From PGYT01 sp963675055 (lineage in GTDB: Bacteria; Bacteroidota; Ignavibacteria; Ignavibacteriales; Melioribacteraceae), in NCBI GenBank assembly GCA_963675055.2, contig CAXXJE010000002.1, forward strand, positions 1,116,001 to 1,180,000: a stretch of 64,000 bases of DNA, read 5' to 3'. Shown here piece by piece: positions 1 through 8,166 of this stretch; the first letter of the stretch is position 1, and each line of letters begins with the position of its first letter. The position numbers and the translations under genes were made by a program. Under the pieces are notes generated by a model. That model searched no databases, was not told the origin of the DNA, and saw nothing but the letters and a program-made list of their open reading frames with translations.

Positions 1-683
1 GTAACGGAAAATCCTTCCCAATTGGCAAGTACGGGCACATAACGATGAAGTTCGCCGTAGACGTGAATGCGCTTTATTACGTCAATCCTGTAGGCTTTAA
101 GCCCGCAGTTAAAGTCGTGAATTTTAATTCCGCTGAACAGTCTTGTAGCATAATTGAACAGCTTGGATGTATGCTTCTTTATAAAAGGATCATGTCGCTT
201 TTTCTTCCAGCCGGAAACCATATCGTAACCTTCATCCAGCTTTGCCAGTAGATTAGGTATCTCAGCCGGGTCATCCTGAAGATCCGCATCCATTGTAATA
301 ACGGCATCACCCTTGGCGTTTTTGAATCCAACCTGGAGAGCCGCGGATTTACCGTAATTCTTTTTAAAACTGATGTAACGCAGCCTGTTGTTCTCTTTTT
401 TTAACTGCCTCAGGTTCTCTAGAGATTTATCAGTACTTCCGTCGTCTATAAAGAGTATTTCGTATTCACAGGAAATTTTTAAAAAAGCTTTTTTTATTTC
501 AATATAAAGGGGTCCGAGCGATTCTTCTTCATTATATAAAGGAATTACAACGGAGACTTTTCTAAATGAAAATTTTTGCTGATCCTGTTTCTGCGGAGAC
601 CTTTTCTTATAATACCTATTCTTTGAATAATATCGTTTTCTTGGCCTTCTATTATCGTTGCTGTTCTGGTTTTCCGGACTCAA
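1..683 (-). CDS. Family 2 glycosyltransferase (DPM1/DPG synthase-like), C-terminus cut off by window edge
   Basis: Reading the minus strand from a TTG at 683 gives an open frame to the window edge (227 codons). An in-frame TAG lies two codons upstream and a GGTGG ribosome-binding site sits just before the TTG, so this start is well supported. After a basic, Arg/Lys/Tyr-rich tail of about 42 residues comes a GT-A fold: the sugar-nucleotide-binding strand SVVIPLYNEE, the FIDDGSTD motif, and the metal-binding MDADLQDDP. This order is typical of dolichyl/undecaprenyl-phosphate sugar transferases, which move a sugar from a nucleotide donor to a lipid carrier at the inner membrane. The catalytic core is nearly complete but any C-terminal membrane helices lie outside the window. 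The sugar cannot be told from sequence. Confidence 0.88.
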   Translation of the reverse strand, partial: MSPENQNSNDNRRPRKRYYSKNRYYKKRSPQKQDQQKFSFRKVSVVIPLYNEEESLGPLYIEIKKAFLKISCEYEILFIDDGSTDKSLENLRQLKKENNRLRYISFKKNYGKSAALQVGFKNAKGDAVITMDADLQDDPAEIPNLLAKLDEGYDMVSGWKKKRHDPFIKKHTSKLFNYATRLFSGIKIHDFNCGLKAYRIDVIKRIHVYGELHRYVPVLANWEGFSV

Positions 684-1764
684 AATCTACCACCAAATAT
701 AAATTTAATTTAATAATCAATTAAGGAAGTGAAAATTAACTGAATATAGCTGTAAAAGCAATTCCGGGAGGAGAATTGTTCGGTTGGGGCAAACCTTCAA
801 GGTCATGAAGATAAATACCCTTACAACGACTTCGTTCCTCACTGCCGGGCACTCGGGACAGGCAAGTTCGAATCCGTCCGTCGGCTGATGTATCGGGAGA
901 GAAATCTCAATCAATCGTACTCAAGATATCTCCTCATCCCGACCATTGTCGTGACTCGTCGATACGACACACCGCATGAACTGTCATTTCGAACGAAGAG
1001 AGAAATCTTAAGTCTACATACTCCGTTGGAGTTTAAGTTTTGTGAAAAACAAAACCTCAAACCGGGGATACCCTGTTGGGGTTTTACAAAACACAACTCA
1101 TCCCCGCCTAGGCAGCAGCTACGGCGGGCAAGCACAGAGAACCTTCTTGGGTCAGGCTCTTGGCCTGTGCTGATGAGATTTGTCCTGAGAATTAAAACCA
1201 GTAACATATATTGCAGTCCGCTTTAGCGGACTGCTAAATAAACCCAAAGCTGCGCCGGCTTTAGCCACACGAAGGATTCTTACGTCGCTTCGCTCCTCAG
1301 AATGACAGTATAAGGGCATTTGAGACAGTTCCCCACAAATGCGCCAATGGTTTTTACTGACTCCCGTCTCCTTGCTTCTGACTTCTGCCATTATACTTTT
1401 CCCTTGAATCTAATTCCTCATTCTTTTAAGTTGTAAATGTATGAACGAGCTGAACCACCAACTACACTTACTGATTATCGTTTTTACTAATTGCTGACCA
1501 TAAGGTGATAGACTCCTTAGAGGGCTAAGTTATCAGGAGTCTTTGAACAATTCGATATCTATTTGAATTTACTCCCCCGCGGGCGGGTGTATAGAATTAT
1601 TTAATTATGACGTCCTATACAGATTGCGTTGCAACTAATGGCTAAGTTTTTAACATGAAAGTAACACGGGATGCTTGACCTGTCTGCGGGGCTTGCCCTA
1701 CGAAGGTTTATTGTAGGCGGGATATGAGCGTTAAGAGTTCAGTATAAGTAAATGTTAATTACTT
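684..1764. other. Gene-free, repeat-rich stretch
   Basis: I see no credible gene here. The stretch is a patchwork of interspersed repeat fragments: a TGTCATTTCGAA / GAGAAATC unit at 982-1007, an inverted relative ending CAGAATGACA at 1275-1309, a perfect hairpin at 1213-1234, and another inverted pair AGACTCCT/AGGAGTCT at 1510-1542. The open frames in it overlap each other on both strands and carry no recognisable motifs. Units of the TGTCATTTCGA type are common intergenic repeats in Bacteroidota-related genomes. Confidence 0.6.
1213..1234. repeat. Perfect hairpin GCAGTCCGC-TTTA-GCGGACTGC
   Basis: A 9-bp perfect stem with a TTTA loop. A second copy with one compensatory change in each arm (GCAGTCTGC-TTTA-GCAGACTGC) lies at 57904-57925. 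The paired substitution keeps the stem, so the two belong to one dispersed hairpin family rather than arising by chance. Confidence 0.7.
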
Positions 1765-2865
1765 ATGAAATTAAGAAAAAATAATAAGTGGAATTTTGTT
1801 TCAGTGCTTCCAAACTTAAGTATTAAAGAACCACTTATCACAGAATATGCTTGTCTTGTTGATAAGAACGATGAAAAAATGAAGTTGTTGTGTTCAGAAG
1901 CTGAAACTGTAAATGAATTATCCAACTGTTTTATAGATCAAAGAGTAAAGACTGTAAATCCCACTTTCGTATTATTTAGGGATGAAATTAGTGGTTTAGA
2001 TGAGCTGCACAATTGCATTGTTTCTTTTAGGAATATTGTTGCAATTTCCACAATACTTCGTGAATGGATTCCCAATATTTTAAGCGGTGACTCGGGGATA
2101 GATAGTGTTCTTTATTCAGATTATTTTGATTTGTTTCCTTTGTCAAGTTACGGTGATAAATATTATACAATAAGCACTCCCGCGTCGAATTCTCTTGTTG
2201 GAAACGCTAAAGTAAAGTATCAAAGAAACTATGTTTTACCAAAATTAAATTTTTTTCATATTGATACAAATGATGAAATACTTAATTCTTTATTGAAACT
2301 ATGGAATGAACACTTTATTAAACGAAGAAACAATAAAAGAGTTTCACTATTTCGGTCTTTACAAATTGTTTATAGTGCTTGTAAAATGCCCGTTGACAAT
2401 TTTTCTACTATCTACGATTATGGAATGAAACTGGGATTTTGGGTGAGCGCTTTTGAAGTATTATTTCATCCTGGGAAGAATAATTACATAGGCTATCGTG
2501 ATATTCTAAAAAAACTCTCAGAAGTAAAATTTAAACTGTCCATTTTAAATCGAAAGATGTATAAGATAGACAATTTATTGAAATCAAATGTTGTTGGGAA
2601 AGCTTATAAAGAGATTTACGATAATAGGAACGCATTTTTTCACGGTAATACAGTTAAGTTCAATGATTTGAACCTGCATAAAAGCGATAAGTATCCATCT
2701 TTAACAGCAATTGCTCACATAATATTCTTAATAAGTTTATATTCTTATCTGATGGAAGATGATTCACTAATTAGATTGAATAATATGGATTTTACAAACT
2801 CACTATATTCTGCACATAATTATTTTCTTATAGAAGAAGTATTAAAGAAGATAATTTATAAATGA
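1765..2865 (+). CDS. HEPN-domain protein (ApeA-like), function unknown
   Basis: 366 residues, no signal peptide. Near residues 285-300 it contains D-N-R-N-A-F-F-H-G, which fits the R-x4-H active-site motif of HEPN domains. The surrounding helical context (Y-K-E-I-Y-D-N-R) resembles the C-terminal HEPN domain of ApeA-type proteins. HEPN proteins are often metal-independent RNases in toxin-antitoxin and abortive-infection systems, but not all are active. The N-terminal 250 residues match nothing I recognise. The gene is monocistronic, clearly more AT-rich than the chromosomal genes to its right, and flanked by repeat debris, so horizontal acquisition is plausible. Nuclease activity is inference from one motif. 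Confidence 0.6.
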   Translation: MKLRKNNKWNFVSVLPNLSIKEPLITEYACLVDKNDEKMKLLCSEAETVNELSNCFIDQRVKTVNPTFVLFRDEISGLDELHNCIVSFRNIVAISTILREWIPNILSGDSGIDSVLYSDYFDLFPLSSYGDKYYTISTPASNSLVGNAKVKYQRNYVLPKLNFFHIDTNDEILNSLLKLWNEHFIKRRNNKRVSLFRSLQIVYSACKMPVDNFSTIYDYGMKLGFWVSAFEVLFHPGKNNYIGYRDILKKLSEVKFKLSILNRKMYKIDNLLKSNVVGKAYKEIYDNRNAFFHGNTVKFNDLNLHKSDKYPSLTAIAHIIFLISLYSYLMEDDSLIRLNNMDFTNSLYSAHNYFLIEEVLKKIIYK

Positions 2866-3014
2866 TGCTACATAATATCTTTAGTAAGTAAAATACAGAT
2901 AATCCATCATTCGACAGACATCGGGAAGAGATGTTAAGAGGGTGAAAGTATCCTATGCAAAATTCCGCCCCGACAGGTTAACGGTAACACCTAAATAAAC
3001 AAATGGAGAAATCC

Positions 3015-3284
3015 ATGGACGAAAAAGAACTCAAGACTCTTCGTAATCTTATTGAAGAAGTTATGTATGCTCATACAAAAAAGGAAGCTGAAGAGCATTT
3101 GAAGCGTCTAAAATTTATATTCTCTGGGATGAAAGGCACCATGGATCCATATTTTTGGGGGAAGTTAGGTCAAGCAATAACAGCAGCTAAAGAAGCCTCC
3201 GGAAATGAAAAAAACAAAGAACGATTGATATCATTTGTCGAACAATACTGGTCTGAATTTAAAACTGGTATTCAGCAGAGCTAA
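3015..3284 (+). CDS. Small hypothetical protein (89 aa)
   Basis: A short, soluble, charged, mostly helical protein beginning MDEKELKTLRNLIEE. An ATG lies four codons further upstream at 3003, but the GGAG ribosome-binding site overlaps that codon and is correctly spaced for the ATG at 3015, so I place the start there. No cysteines, signal peptide or known motif are visible. It stands alone between the HEPN gene and a convergent DinB-like gene. I do not recognise it. Confidence 0.5.
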   Translation: MDEKELKTLRNLIEEVMYAHTKKEAEEHLKRLKFIFSGMKGTMDPYFWGKLGQAITAAKEASGNEKNKERLISFVEQYWSEFKTGIQQS

Positions 3285-3331
3285 CGCTAGTTAGCACTGT
3301 CACCATCGCCCATACGGCGAGATGCTAAATT

Positions 3332-3384
3332 AAAACCTTCAAGTTGATAGTGATAATGCACGTCCCGGAGACCTTGAAGGTTTT
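3332..3384. terminator. Inverted repeat between convergent genes
   Basis: AAAACCTTCAAG at 3332-3343 is perfectly complementary to CTTGAAGGTTTT at 3373-3384 (12 bp) with a 29-nt loop. It lies between the convergent genes ending at 3284 and 3398, where a bidirectional terminator is expected. The CCTTGAAGG core also resembles a common intergenic repeat of related genomes, so it may be a repeat reused as a terminator. Confidence 0.55.
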
Positions 3385-3397
3385 CAGGGCTGTGAAA

Positions 3398-3910
3398 TTA
3401 CCAATCCCCCGCGTAACTCAAATCAACTGAAGGAGCTATGCTTTCAAGATAATTCCGGTTCAGCTTGTTAATCTGGCGAATGTGCAAATAGTCGTGTGCG
3501 AGCCAGTTGACAAGTGCATCTCCCGCAGTCATAACCTTACCGAACGGGTAATTATCAACCGCATTCCAGTCCGGCGAGGAGAAGTCTTTTAACCACTTAA
3601 CCGAATCCTGACGTTCAGTGAGAAAGGCTTTTAAAGATTCACCAAAATTCTTATTTATGTAATCCTTATCCATTACCCACTTTACCGGGGCGATTCTTGT
3701 CCATTCTTTATACGGCTTGAGAAGTGCAAATTCAATCCTTTGCCTAAAGTCGTAAATTTCTTCATCCAGCAGGTGATTAACAATTTCCAGTAAGCACCAT
3801 TTTTCTGGAGTCGGCTTCCAGTTTACCTGTTCATCCGGTATGCTGCTGAACAATGACTTAAAGACTTCGGAGTTAGAAGCGAGTTTTTGTATAATAATAT
3901 CGTGATTCAT
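3398..3910 (-). CDS. DinB-like superfamily protein
   Basis: 170 residues. The pattern W-K-P-x-P-E-K-W near residues 31-38, the N-H-L-L-D-E-E helix after it, and the C-terminal L-A-H-D-Y-L-H-I-R-Q match the DinB/YfiT-like four-helix bundle, in which three histidines bind a divalent metal. Members include bacillithiol- or mycothiol-dependent transferases and damage-induced proteins of unknown role. The gene is monocistronic, followed by the inverted repeat at 3332-3384. The metal-binding histidines seem present, but the substrate cannot be inferred. Confidence 0.8.
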   Translation of the reverse strand: MNHDIIIQKLASNSEVFKSLFSSIPDEQVNWKPTPEKWCLLEIVNHLLDEEIYDFRQRIEFALLKPYKEWTRIAPVKWVMDKDYINKNFGESLKAFLTERQDSVKWLKDFSSPDWNAVDNYPFGKVMTAGDALVNWLAHDYLHIRQINKLNRNYLESIAPSVDLSYAGDW

Positions 3911-4106
3911 TTTAAACCTCGCTCTGTTAGTTGCCTAAGCTAAATTTTATTCAAGTTAACATAAATTTAGTTTATTTAACTGATTTTTCTAAATAGGTAA
4001 GTTTAGTTATTGTCGCTCGAATGAGTCGCTTTAGTGAAAATTGGATGCTGACACTTAAACTTTTATGGTCTGCAATGTGTTACAAGGTAATATATGCTTT
4101 TTATAC

Positions 4107-4233
4107 TGTCATTTCGGATCCACGGTTAGTCTTATTACCGGGGTGGGAAATCTTGGAATACAAGATGTACGCAATTAGGATCTCTCCTCACCCGATATAC
4201 GTTGATTGAAGGATCGGGATCGTCGAGATGACA
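4107..4233. repeat. MITE-like interspersed inverted-repeat element
   Basis: The ends TGTCATTTCG (4107-4116) and CGAGATGACA (4224-4233) are inverted copies with one G-T wobble. Inside, GGTGGGAAATC is partly complementary to the GATCTCTCCTCACC tract. The 127-bp unit contains no gene and shares its end sequence with fragments at 982-1007 and 1275-1309. It looks like a non-autonomous, structured intergenic repeat. Confidence 0.6.
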
Positions 4234-4331
4234 ATATTTACATTTGATTCACAATGGACTATATACTATAATAAAGCCCTTGACTAATCGGGGGGCATTA
4301 ACTAGTTTAATGAAAAATAAGCAGTAGAGTT

Positions 4332-4679
4332 ATGGGCGCCATAATATATTGGACACTAATAAGAACGGCAATATTGATTCCGGCATTGATATTTCTGTAT
4401 GACTGGATCGATTACCAGTTGTGGTGGCTGATTGGACTAGCCTCAGTCTACGGCGTTATTATTCACCCGGCGTTGGTTCAGTATAGATTGTTCATGGAAA
4501 AGAATAAGGAAATTATAAATAATACGCTTTGTTCATCCTGCCGGCACTTCGATAAATCTGCTGTGCTTTGTATGAAACACGATAAACACCCGACGATGGA
4601 TTCACTTCCCTGCGAGGGAATGCATTGGGAACTTGAGGAGAACCATTTTGAAGAAAAAGCTAACTCTGACAGATATTGA
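4332..4679 (+). CDS. Small two-helix membrane protein with a four-cysteine tail
   Basis: 115 residues. Two hydrophobic segments (about residues 5-25 and 30-51) suggest a hairpin in the inner membrane. A cytoplasmic-type tail follows with cysteines spaced C-x2-C, then about ten residues to C, then about thirteen to a fourth C, in a region also rich in histidine. This could bind zinc or an iron-sulfur cluster. The next gene overlaps it by 32 bases and also has four cysteines, so they are probably translated together. I do not recognise the family. Confidence 0.55.
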   Translation: MGAIIYWTLIRTAILIPALIFLYDWIDYQLWWLIGLASVYGVIIHPALVQYRLFMEKNKEIINNTLCSSCRHFDKSAVLCMKHDKHPTMDSLPCEGMHWELEENHFEEKANSDRY

Positions 4680-4890
4680 GCGTGAAGAACTGAAAGAGAA
4701 GGACGTGATTTTTTGTACTGAATGCGACAATCAACTTGAGGTATTCGGTATTGAAAACGGATCATTCGATGTTGAATCTGTCAGGCAAAACTTTAATAAC
4801 TGCAAAGCGACCGGCAAATTCAAAGGGGATGTTTGTTCTAAACTGTTTATCATTTCGGAAATTGAAAATTCGGAAGATGAATGTTTATGA
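4648..4890 (+). CDS. Small cysteine-containing hypothetical protein
   Basis: 80 residues from a TTG at 4648. A GAGGAG ribosome-binding site seven bases upstream decides this start over an in-frame TTG at 4633. The protein has an F-C-T-E-C pair near the N-terminus and two further cysteines (N-N-C-K and D-V-C-S-K), a spacing compatible with a zinc ribbon. It is soluble and acidic. It overlaps the end of the preceding membrane protein gene, which also carries four cysteines. No family is recognised. Confidence 0.5.
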   Translation: MKKKLTLTDIEREELKEKDVIFCTECDNQLEVFGIENGSFDVESVRQNFNNCKATGKFKGDVCSKLFIISEIENSEDECL

Positions 4891-4914
4891 AAGATTGACA
4901 AAAGAAAATAGTAG

Positions 4915-5805
4915 TTATTGCACACCTATTGTTTCACTAAGATTTTTTAAAGCTATTACAAATCTAGGACCCGGACGGAAATATAAGTCGGGATCGACGT
5001 AATACAATCTGCCGTTATTAATTGCTTTTATATTATGCCATTCATTGTAGAGTGATTCTACGTCCTGCAAACTGCCGTAATCATGCTGTGTATGAAGGAT
5101 TATTTCCGGATTCCTTTTCAGTACCTCTTCGCGGCTGAGAAAAGGATAGTTTTGTTCGAGATCTTCAGCGATGTTTTCAAGGTTACAGAAATTAAGGAAC
5201 TCGTTAATAAATGTATTTTTTCCAGCCACCATTATGGGCTGGAAACTTACAAGAAACATTGTCAGGAACTTCGGATGTTTCAGGGAGACGGATTTGACCG
5301 AATCGACAATTCTATCCCACGATTGAATCAGGCTGTCGGCATAGGATTGAATTCTAAAAATTTTACCCATATCTCCCAGAGTCTTCTTAATCCCGCTGAA
5401 GTCTCTCGGGTTTGAAATGAATATGTTGAGTCCGAGTCCCTTAAGTTTATCGAATGTGGCTTTTGTATTTCCCTCAACAGTAATAAACACGATATCGGGA
5501 TTCAGCTTCAAAAGTTTTTCATGATTAATCGATAACATATCGCCGACATTTTCAACACTCTTCGCCTCGGGAGGGTAATTACAGTACGATGTGTTTCCAA
5601 CAAGCTTATTGCCGGTGCCGATAGAATAAATCATTTCAGTCAGGTTTGGAGCAAGGGTAACCACAGTATTCGGTATCCGGGTAATCACATGTTCATTGCC
5701 GAGATCATCAGTCAATACAATTTCATTTTTTTTGACCGGGACCTTATCCGAAGTACAGGAATTTAGGATGAGAAGTATTATAAGGTATATCAAAAATCGT
5801 TTCAC
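4915..5805 (-). CDS. Periplasmic substrate-binding lipoprotein, BtuF/FepB-like
   Basis: 296 residues. The N-terminus is a lipoprotein signal (L-I-L-N-S-C lipobox, Cys at residue 17). The body matches the class III periplasmic binding fold: 'VVTLAPNLTEMIYSIG' and 'VENVGDMLSINHEKLLKLNPDIVFI' are the standard elements of vitamin B12 and iron-siderophore binding proteins. Such proteins hand a cobalamin or Fe(III)-chelate to an ABC permease. No permease or ATPase gene lies nearby, so partners must be elsewhere in the genome. BtuF-type use is likely from the motif style, but the ligand is not settled. Confidence 0.85.
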   Translation of the reverse strand: MKRFLIYLIILLILNSCTSDKVPVKKNEIVLTDDLGNEHVITRIPNTVVTLAPNLTEMIYSIGTGNKLVGNTSYCNYPPEAKSVENVGDMLSINHEKLLKLNPDIVFITVEGNTKATFDKLKGLGLNIFISNPRDFSGIKKTLGDMGKIFRIQSYADSLIQSWDRIVDSVKSVSLKHPKFLTMFLVSFQPIMVAGKNTFINEFLNFCNLENIAEDLEQNYPFLSREEVLKRNPEIILHTQHDYGSLQDVESLYNEWHNIKAINNGRLYYVDPDLYFRPGPRFVIALKNLSETIGVQ

Positions 5806-5906
5806 AACTATTAATTTTATTTGTCGATGTCTTACACAAAGTTAAGTAAATCTGCTCAACTCACAAAAACAGCCGAAAAAATTCATTCATGCGAAAATAA
5901 TTCACC

Positions 5907-5933
5907 CCGCGCGATATATTTCGCACCGCGCGA
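5907..5933. promoter_or_regulatory. Two direct CCGCGCGA repeats upstream of the VIT/vWA operon
   Basis: CCGCGCGA occurs at 5907-5914 and 5926-5933, 19 bp apart (about two helical turns), in otherwise AT-rich DNA. A partial inverted TTCGC copy lies between them. The site is about 100 bp before the first gene of the secreted-protein operon, between divergent promoters. It could be an operator for a dimeric regulator. The function is inferred from position only. Confidence 0.35.
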
Positions 5934-6032
5934 ATAATAAACCACTTCTTACAACTCTAAATATTAGAATTGTTCTTATGGCATGTAAATTGCAAATGCG
6001 GGTTCATCGCGAACAATCCGGGGACAATCTAT

Positions 6033-8135
6033 ATGAAAAAGAACCTTACTATGACTTCATTTTTATTTCTAATTATTTTCCTGCTGATAGAAGTTAGCAG
6101 CGTATTTGCAGTTGGAGCGCTTTTCTCCCGCCCGCGCTTCAGCAACCAGGAATACCAGAAAATGTGGATCAAAAGTATTTCAACTAATGTTGAGATAACC
6201 GAGCAGATTGCAGTAACCCATCTGGACCAGGTATTCTATAATGAACTTAACCAGTCAGTGGAAGCCATTTTCATATTTCCGCTGCCTGAAAACGCAACGA
6301 TAACGGAACTGGTATACTGGGTAAATGGTCAGAGATTCGTTGCGGAAATTAAAGAGCGTCAGCAGGCTGTGGCCGAGTACAACGAAAAACTCCGGCAGTG
6401 GCTGGATCCGGCCTTGCTGGAATATCTCGGTGATAATTTATTCAGACTTTCAATAGTTCCGATCGATCCTTTAAGTGAAGTCAGGGCTGAGATAACTTAC
6501 ATTGAACCGCTGAAATATGATTTCGGAATCGTTAACTACGAATTCATGCTGAACACACTGGACCTTTCATCAAATCCGGTAGAAACGGTAATGGTTGATG
6601 TAAACTCATCATCGAAGTATGCTTATCAGTCATTTACATGTCCGTCACACCAGAATTCAACAGCTCTTCAGATAACAGAAGTAAACGAGAAGCATTATCA
6701 TTTACAGTACGGCGACGAGAATTTTTATCCTGATAAGGATATTGAAATCAATTTCCGTACTGCTCGTGATGAAGTTGAGTTTAATATTCTAACCTACACT
6801 CCATCCGAAGAGGATTCAATAGGTGATGACAGTTTTTATGCTTTATGGATAACCTCACCGGATGTAGTAGGTGAGGATGAGTTTATCCCCCAGAATATTG
6901 TGTTTACTGCGGATGTTTCTTCGAGCATGGAAGGAGAAAGACTCGTCCAGTTGAAAGAGGCGATGTATACTTTTATAGATCTGTTAAAGCCGGAGGACAA
7001 GTTTAACATAGTTACCTTCGGGACATTCGTTGAGAAGTTCAAGCCTGATCTGATCGAGGCGAGTGAGGAGAATAAAGAGCTTGCCAGGGAGTATGTGTCG
7101 GATCTTTACGCTTTGGGTCTTACCAACATTGATGAAGCTTTGAGCGCATCCATGGAGCAATCTTTTAATAGTACTTCACAAAACAGCCTTGTATTTATAA
7201 CCGATGGTGATCCGACATGGGGAGAAACAAATATCGATTCGATAGTCAGTCGGGCTAAAAGAAACAACACTTCTGATTTAAGTTTGTTTTCATTCGGAGT
7301 TGGTGAAGATATTAGTCATACACTTCTTGAAAGAATAGCGGCGGAGAATCATGGATACGCTACATTTATTGCCAGCGATGACAGCATAGCTCTCGTTGTT
7401 AATAATCTTTCTACGAGAATTTCAAAACCGGTTATGACGAATATCGGTCTAGACCTGGGCAGTCTCGATTCTTATGATTTCTATCCGAAAACAATTAACG
7501 ATCTATTCTGGGGAAGCCAGCTTTTATATCTCGGTAAGTATAAGAATTCGGGAACCTTTAATGTAACATTAAGCGGAATTGTACGAGACGGGAACTATAA
7601 TTATATAACAGATATTTATTTTCCCGACACAACCGGTGGACACCAGTTTGTGCCGCGCTTGTGGGCACGCGAAAAAATCGATTATCTTCTTACCCAGATA
7701 GAACTTTACGGTGAGCAACAGGAGCTTGTTGACCAGATTATAGAACTTAGTCTGATGTTCAAAATACTTACACCCTATACGGCGTTTTATGCCGATCCTG
7801 ATGATGATCCCGATACGACACCCGTGGAAGAAGTTGATGAAATGGTAGCCGAATTTAAACTGATGCAGAATTATCCTAATCCGTTTAATCCTAGTACGAA
7901 TATTACTTATAGCCTGCCGAGTAATTCTTCAGCTTATAATGTTACTCTGAAGATATATAATTCTTTAGGTGAACTTGTTCTGGTGCTTGTAAATGCGTCT
8001 CAGTCGCCGGGCACTTATACTGTTAAATGGGACGGCAAAGATATGAACGGGTACAGCGTTCCAAGCGGATTATACTTATACACACTTGAAGCAGGAAATT
8101 TGAGAATCAGCCAAAAGATGATGCTGCTCAGATAA
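6033..8135 (+). CDS. Secreted VIT + von Willebrand A domain protein with T9SS-type sorting domain
   Basis: 700 residues from the ATG at 6033, which begins a clean signal peptide; a longer frame from 5970 would bury it. A VIT domain (about residues 30-160) contains 'AIFIFPLPENATITELVYWV'. A vWA domain follows with an intact metal site D-V-S-S-S near residue 292 and the T-D-G-D-P strand. The last 85 residues form a C-terminal sorting domain starting with YPNPFNPST near residue 613. VIT-vWA proteins resemble the inter-alpha-inhibitor heavy chain and usually mediate protein-protein adhesion. It is first in a three-gene operon of similar secreted proteins. The ligand is unknown. Confidence 0.85.
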   Translation: MKKNLTMTSFLFLIIFLLIEVSSVFAVGALFSRPRFSNQEYQKMWIKSISTNVEITEQIAVTHLDQVFYNELNQSVEAIFIFPLPENATITELVYWVNGQRFVAEIKERQQAVAEYNEKLRQWLDPALLEYLGDNLFRLSIVPIDPLSEVRAEITYIEPLKYDFGIVNYEFMLNTLDLSSNPVETVMVDVNSSSKYAYQSFTCPSHQNSTALQITEVNEKHYHLQYGDENFYPDKDIEINFRTARDEVEFNILTYTPSEEDSIGDDSFYALWITSPDVVGEDEFIPQNIVFTADVSSSMEGERLVQLKEAMYTFIDLLKPEDKFNIVTFGTFVEKFKPDLIEASEENKELAREYVSDLYALGLTNIDEALSASMEQSFNSTSQNSLVFITDGDPTWGETNIDSIVSRAKRNNTSDLSLFSFGVGEDISHTLLERIAAENHGYATFIASDDSIALVVNNLSTRISKPVMTNIGLDLGSLDSYDFYPKTINDLFWGSQLLYLGKYKNSGTFNVTLSGIVRDGNYNYITDIYFPDTTGGHQFVPRLWAREKIDYLLTQIELYGEQQELVDQIIELSLMFKILTPYTAFYADPDDDPDTTPVEEVDEMVAEFKLMQNYPNPFNPSTNITYSLPSNSSAYNVTLKIYNSLGELVLVLVNASQSPGTYTVKWDGKDMNGYSVPSGLYLYTLEAGNLRISQKMMLLR

Positions 8136-8166
8136 ACATTAAAGAATTATTAATCTCGGAGGATAA

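Noticed and set aside
717..1391. Several overlapping open frames on both strands in the repeat-rich left region
   Set aside because: They lie in interspersed repeat fragments, overlap each other in conflicting directions, lack ribosome-binding sites and have low-complexity, motif-free translations.
4021..4209. 62-codon plus-strand frame
   Set aside because: It is made mostly from the interspersed repeat at 4107-4233, with no ribosome-binding site or motif.
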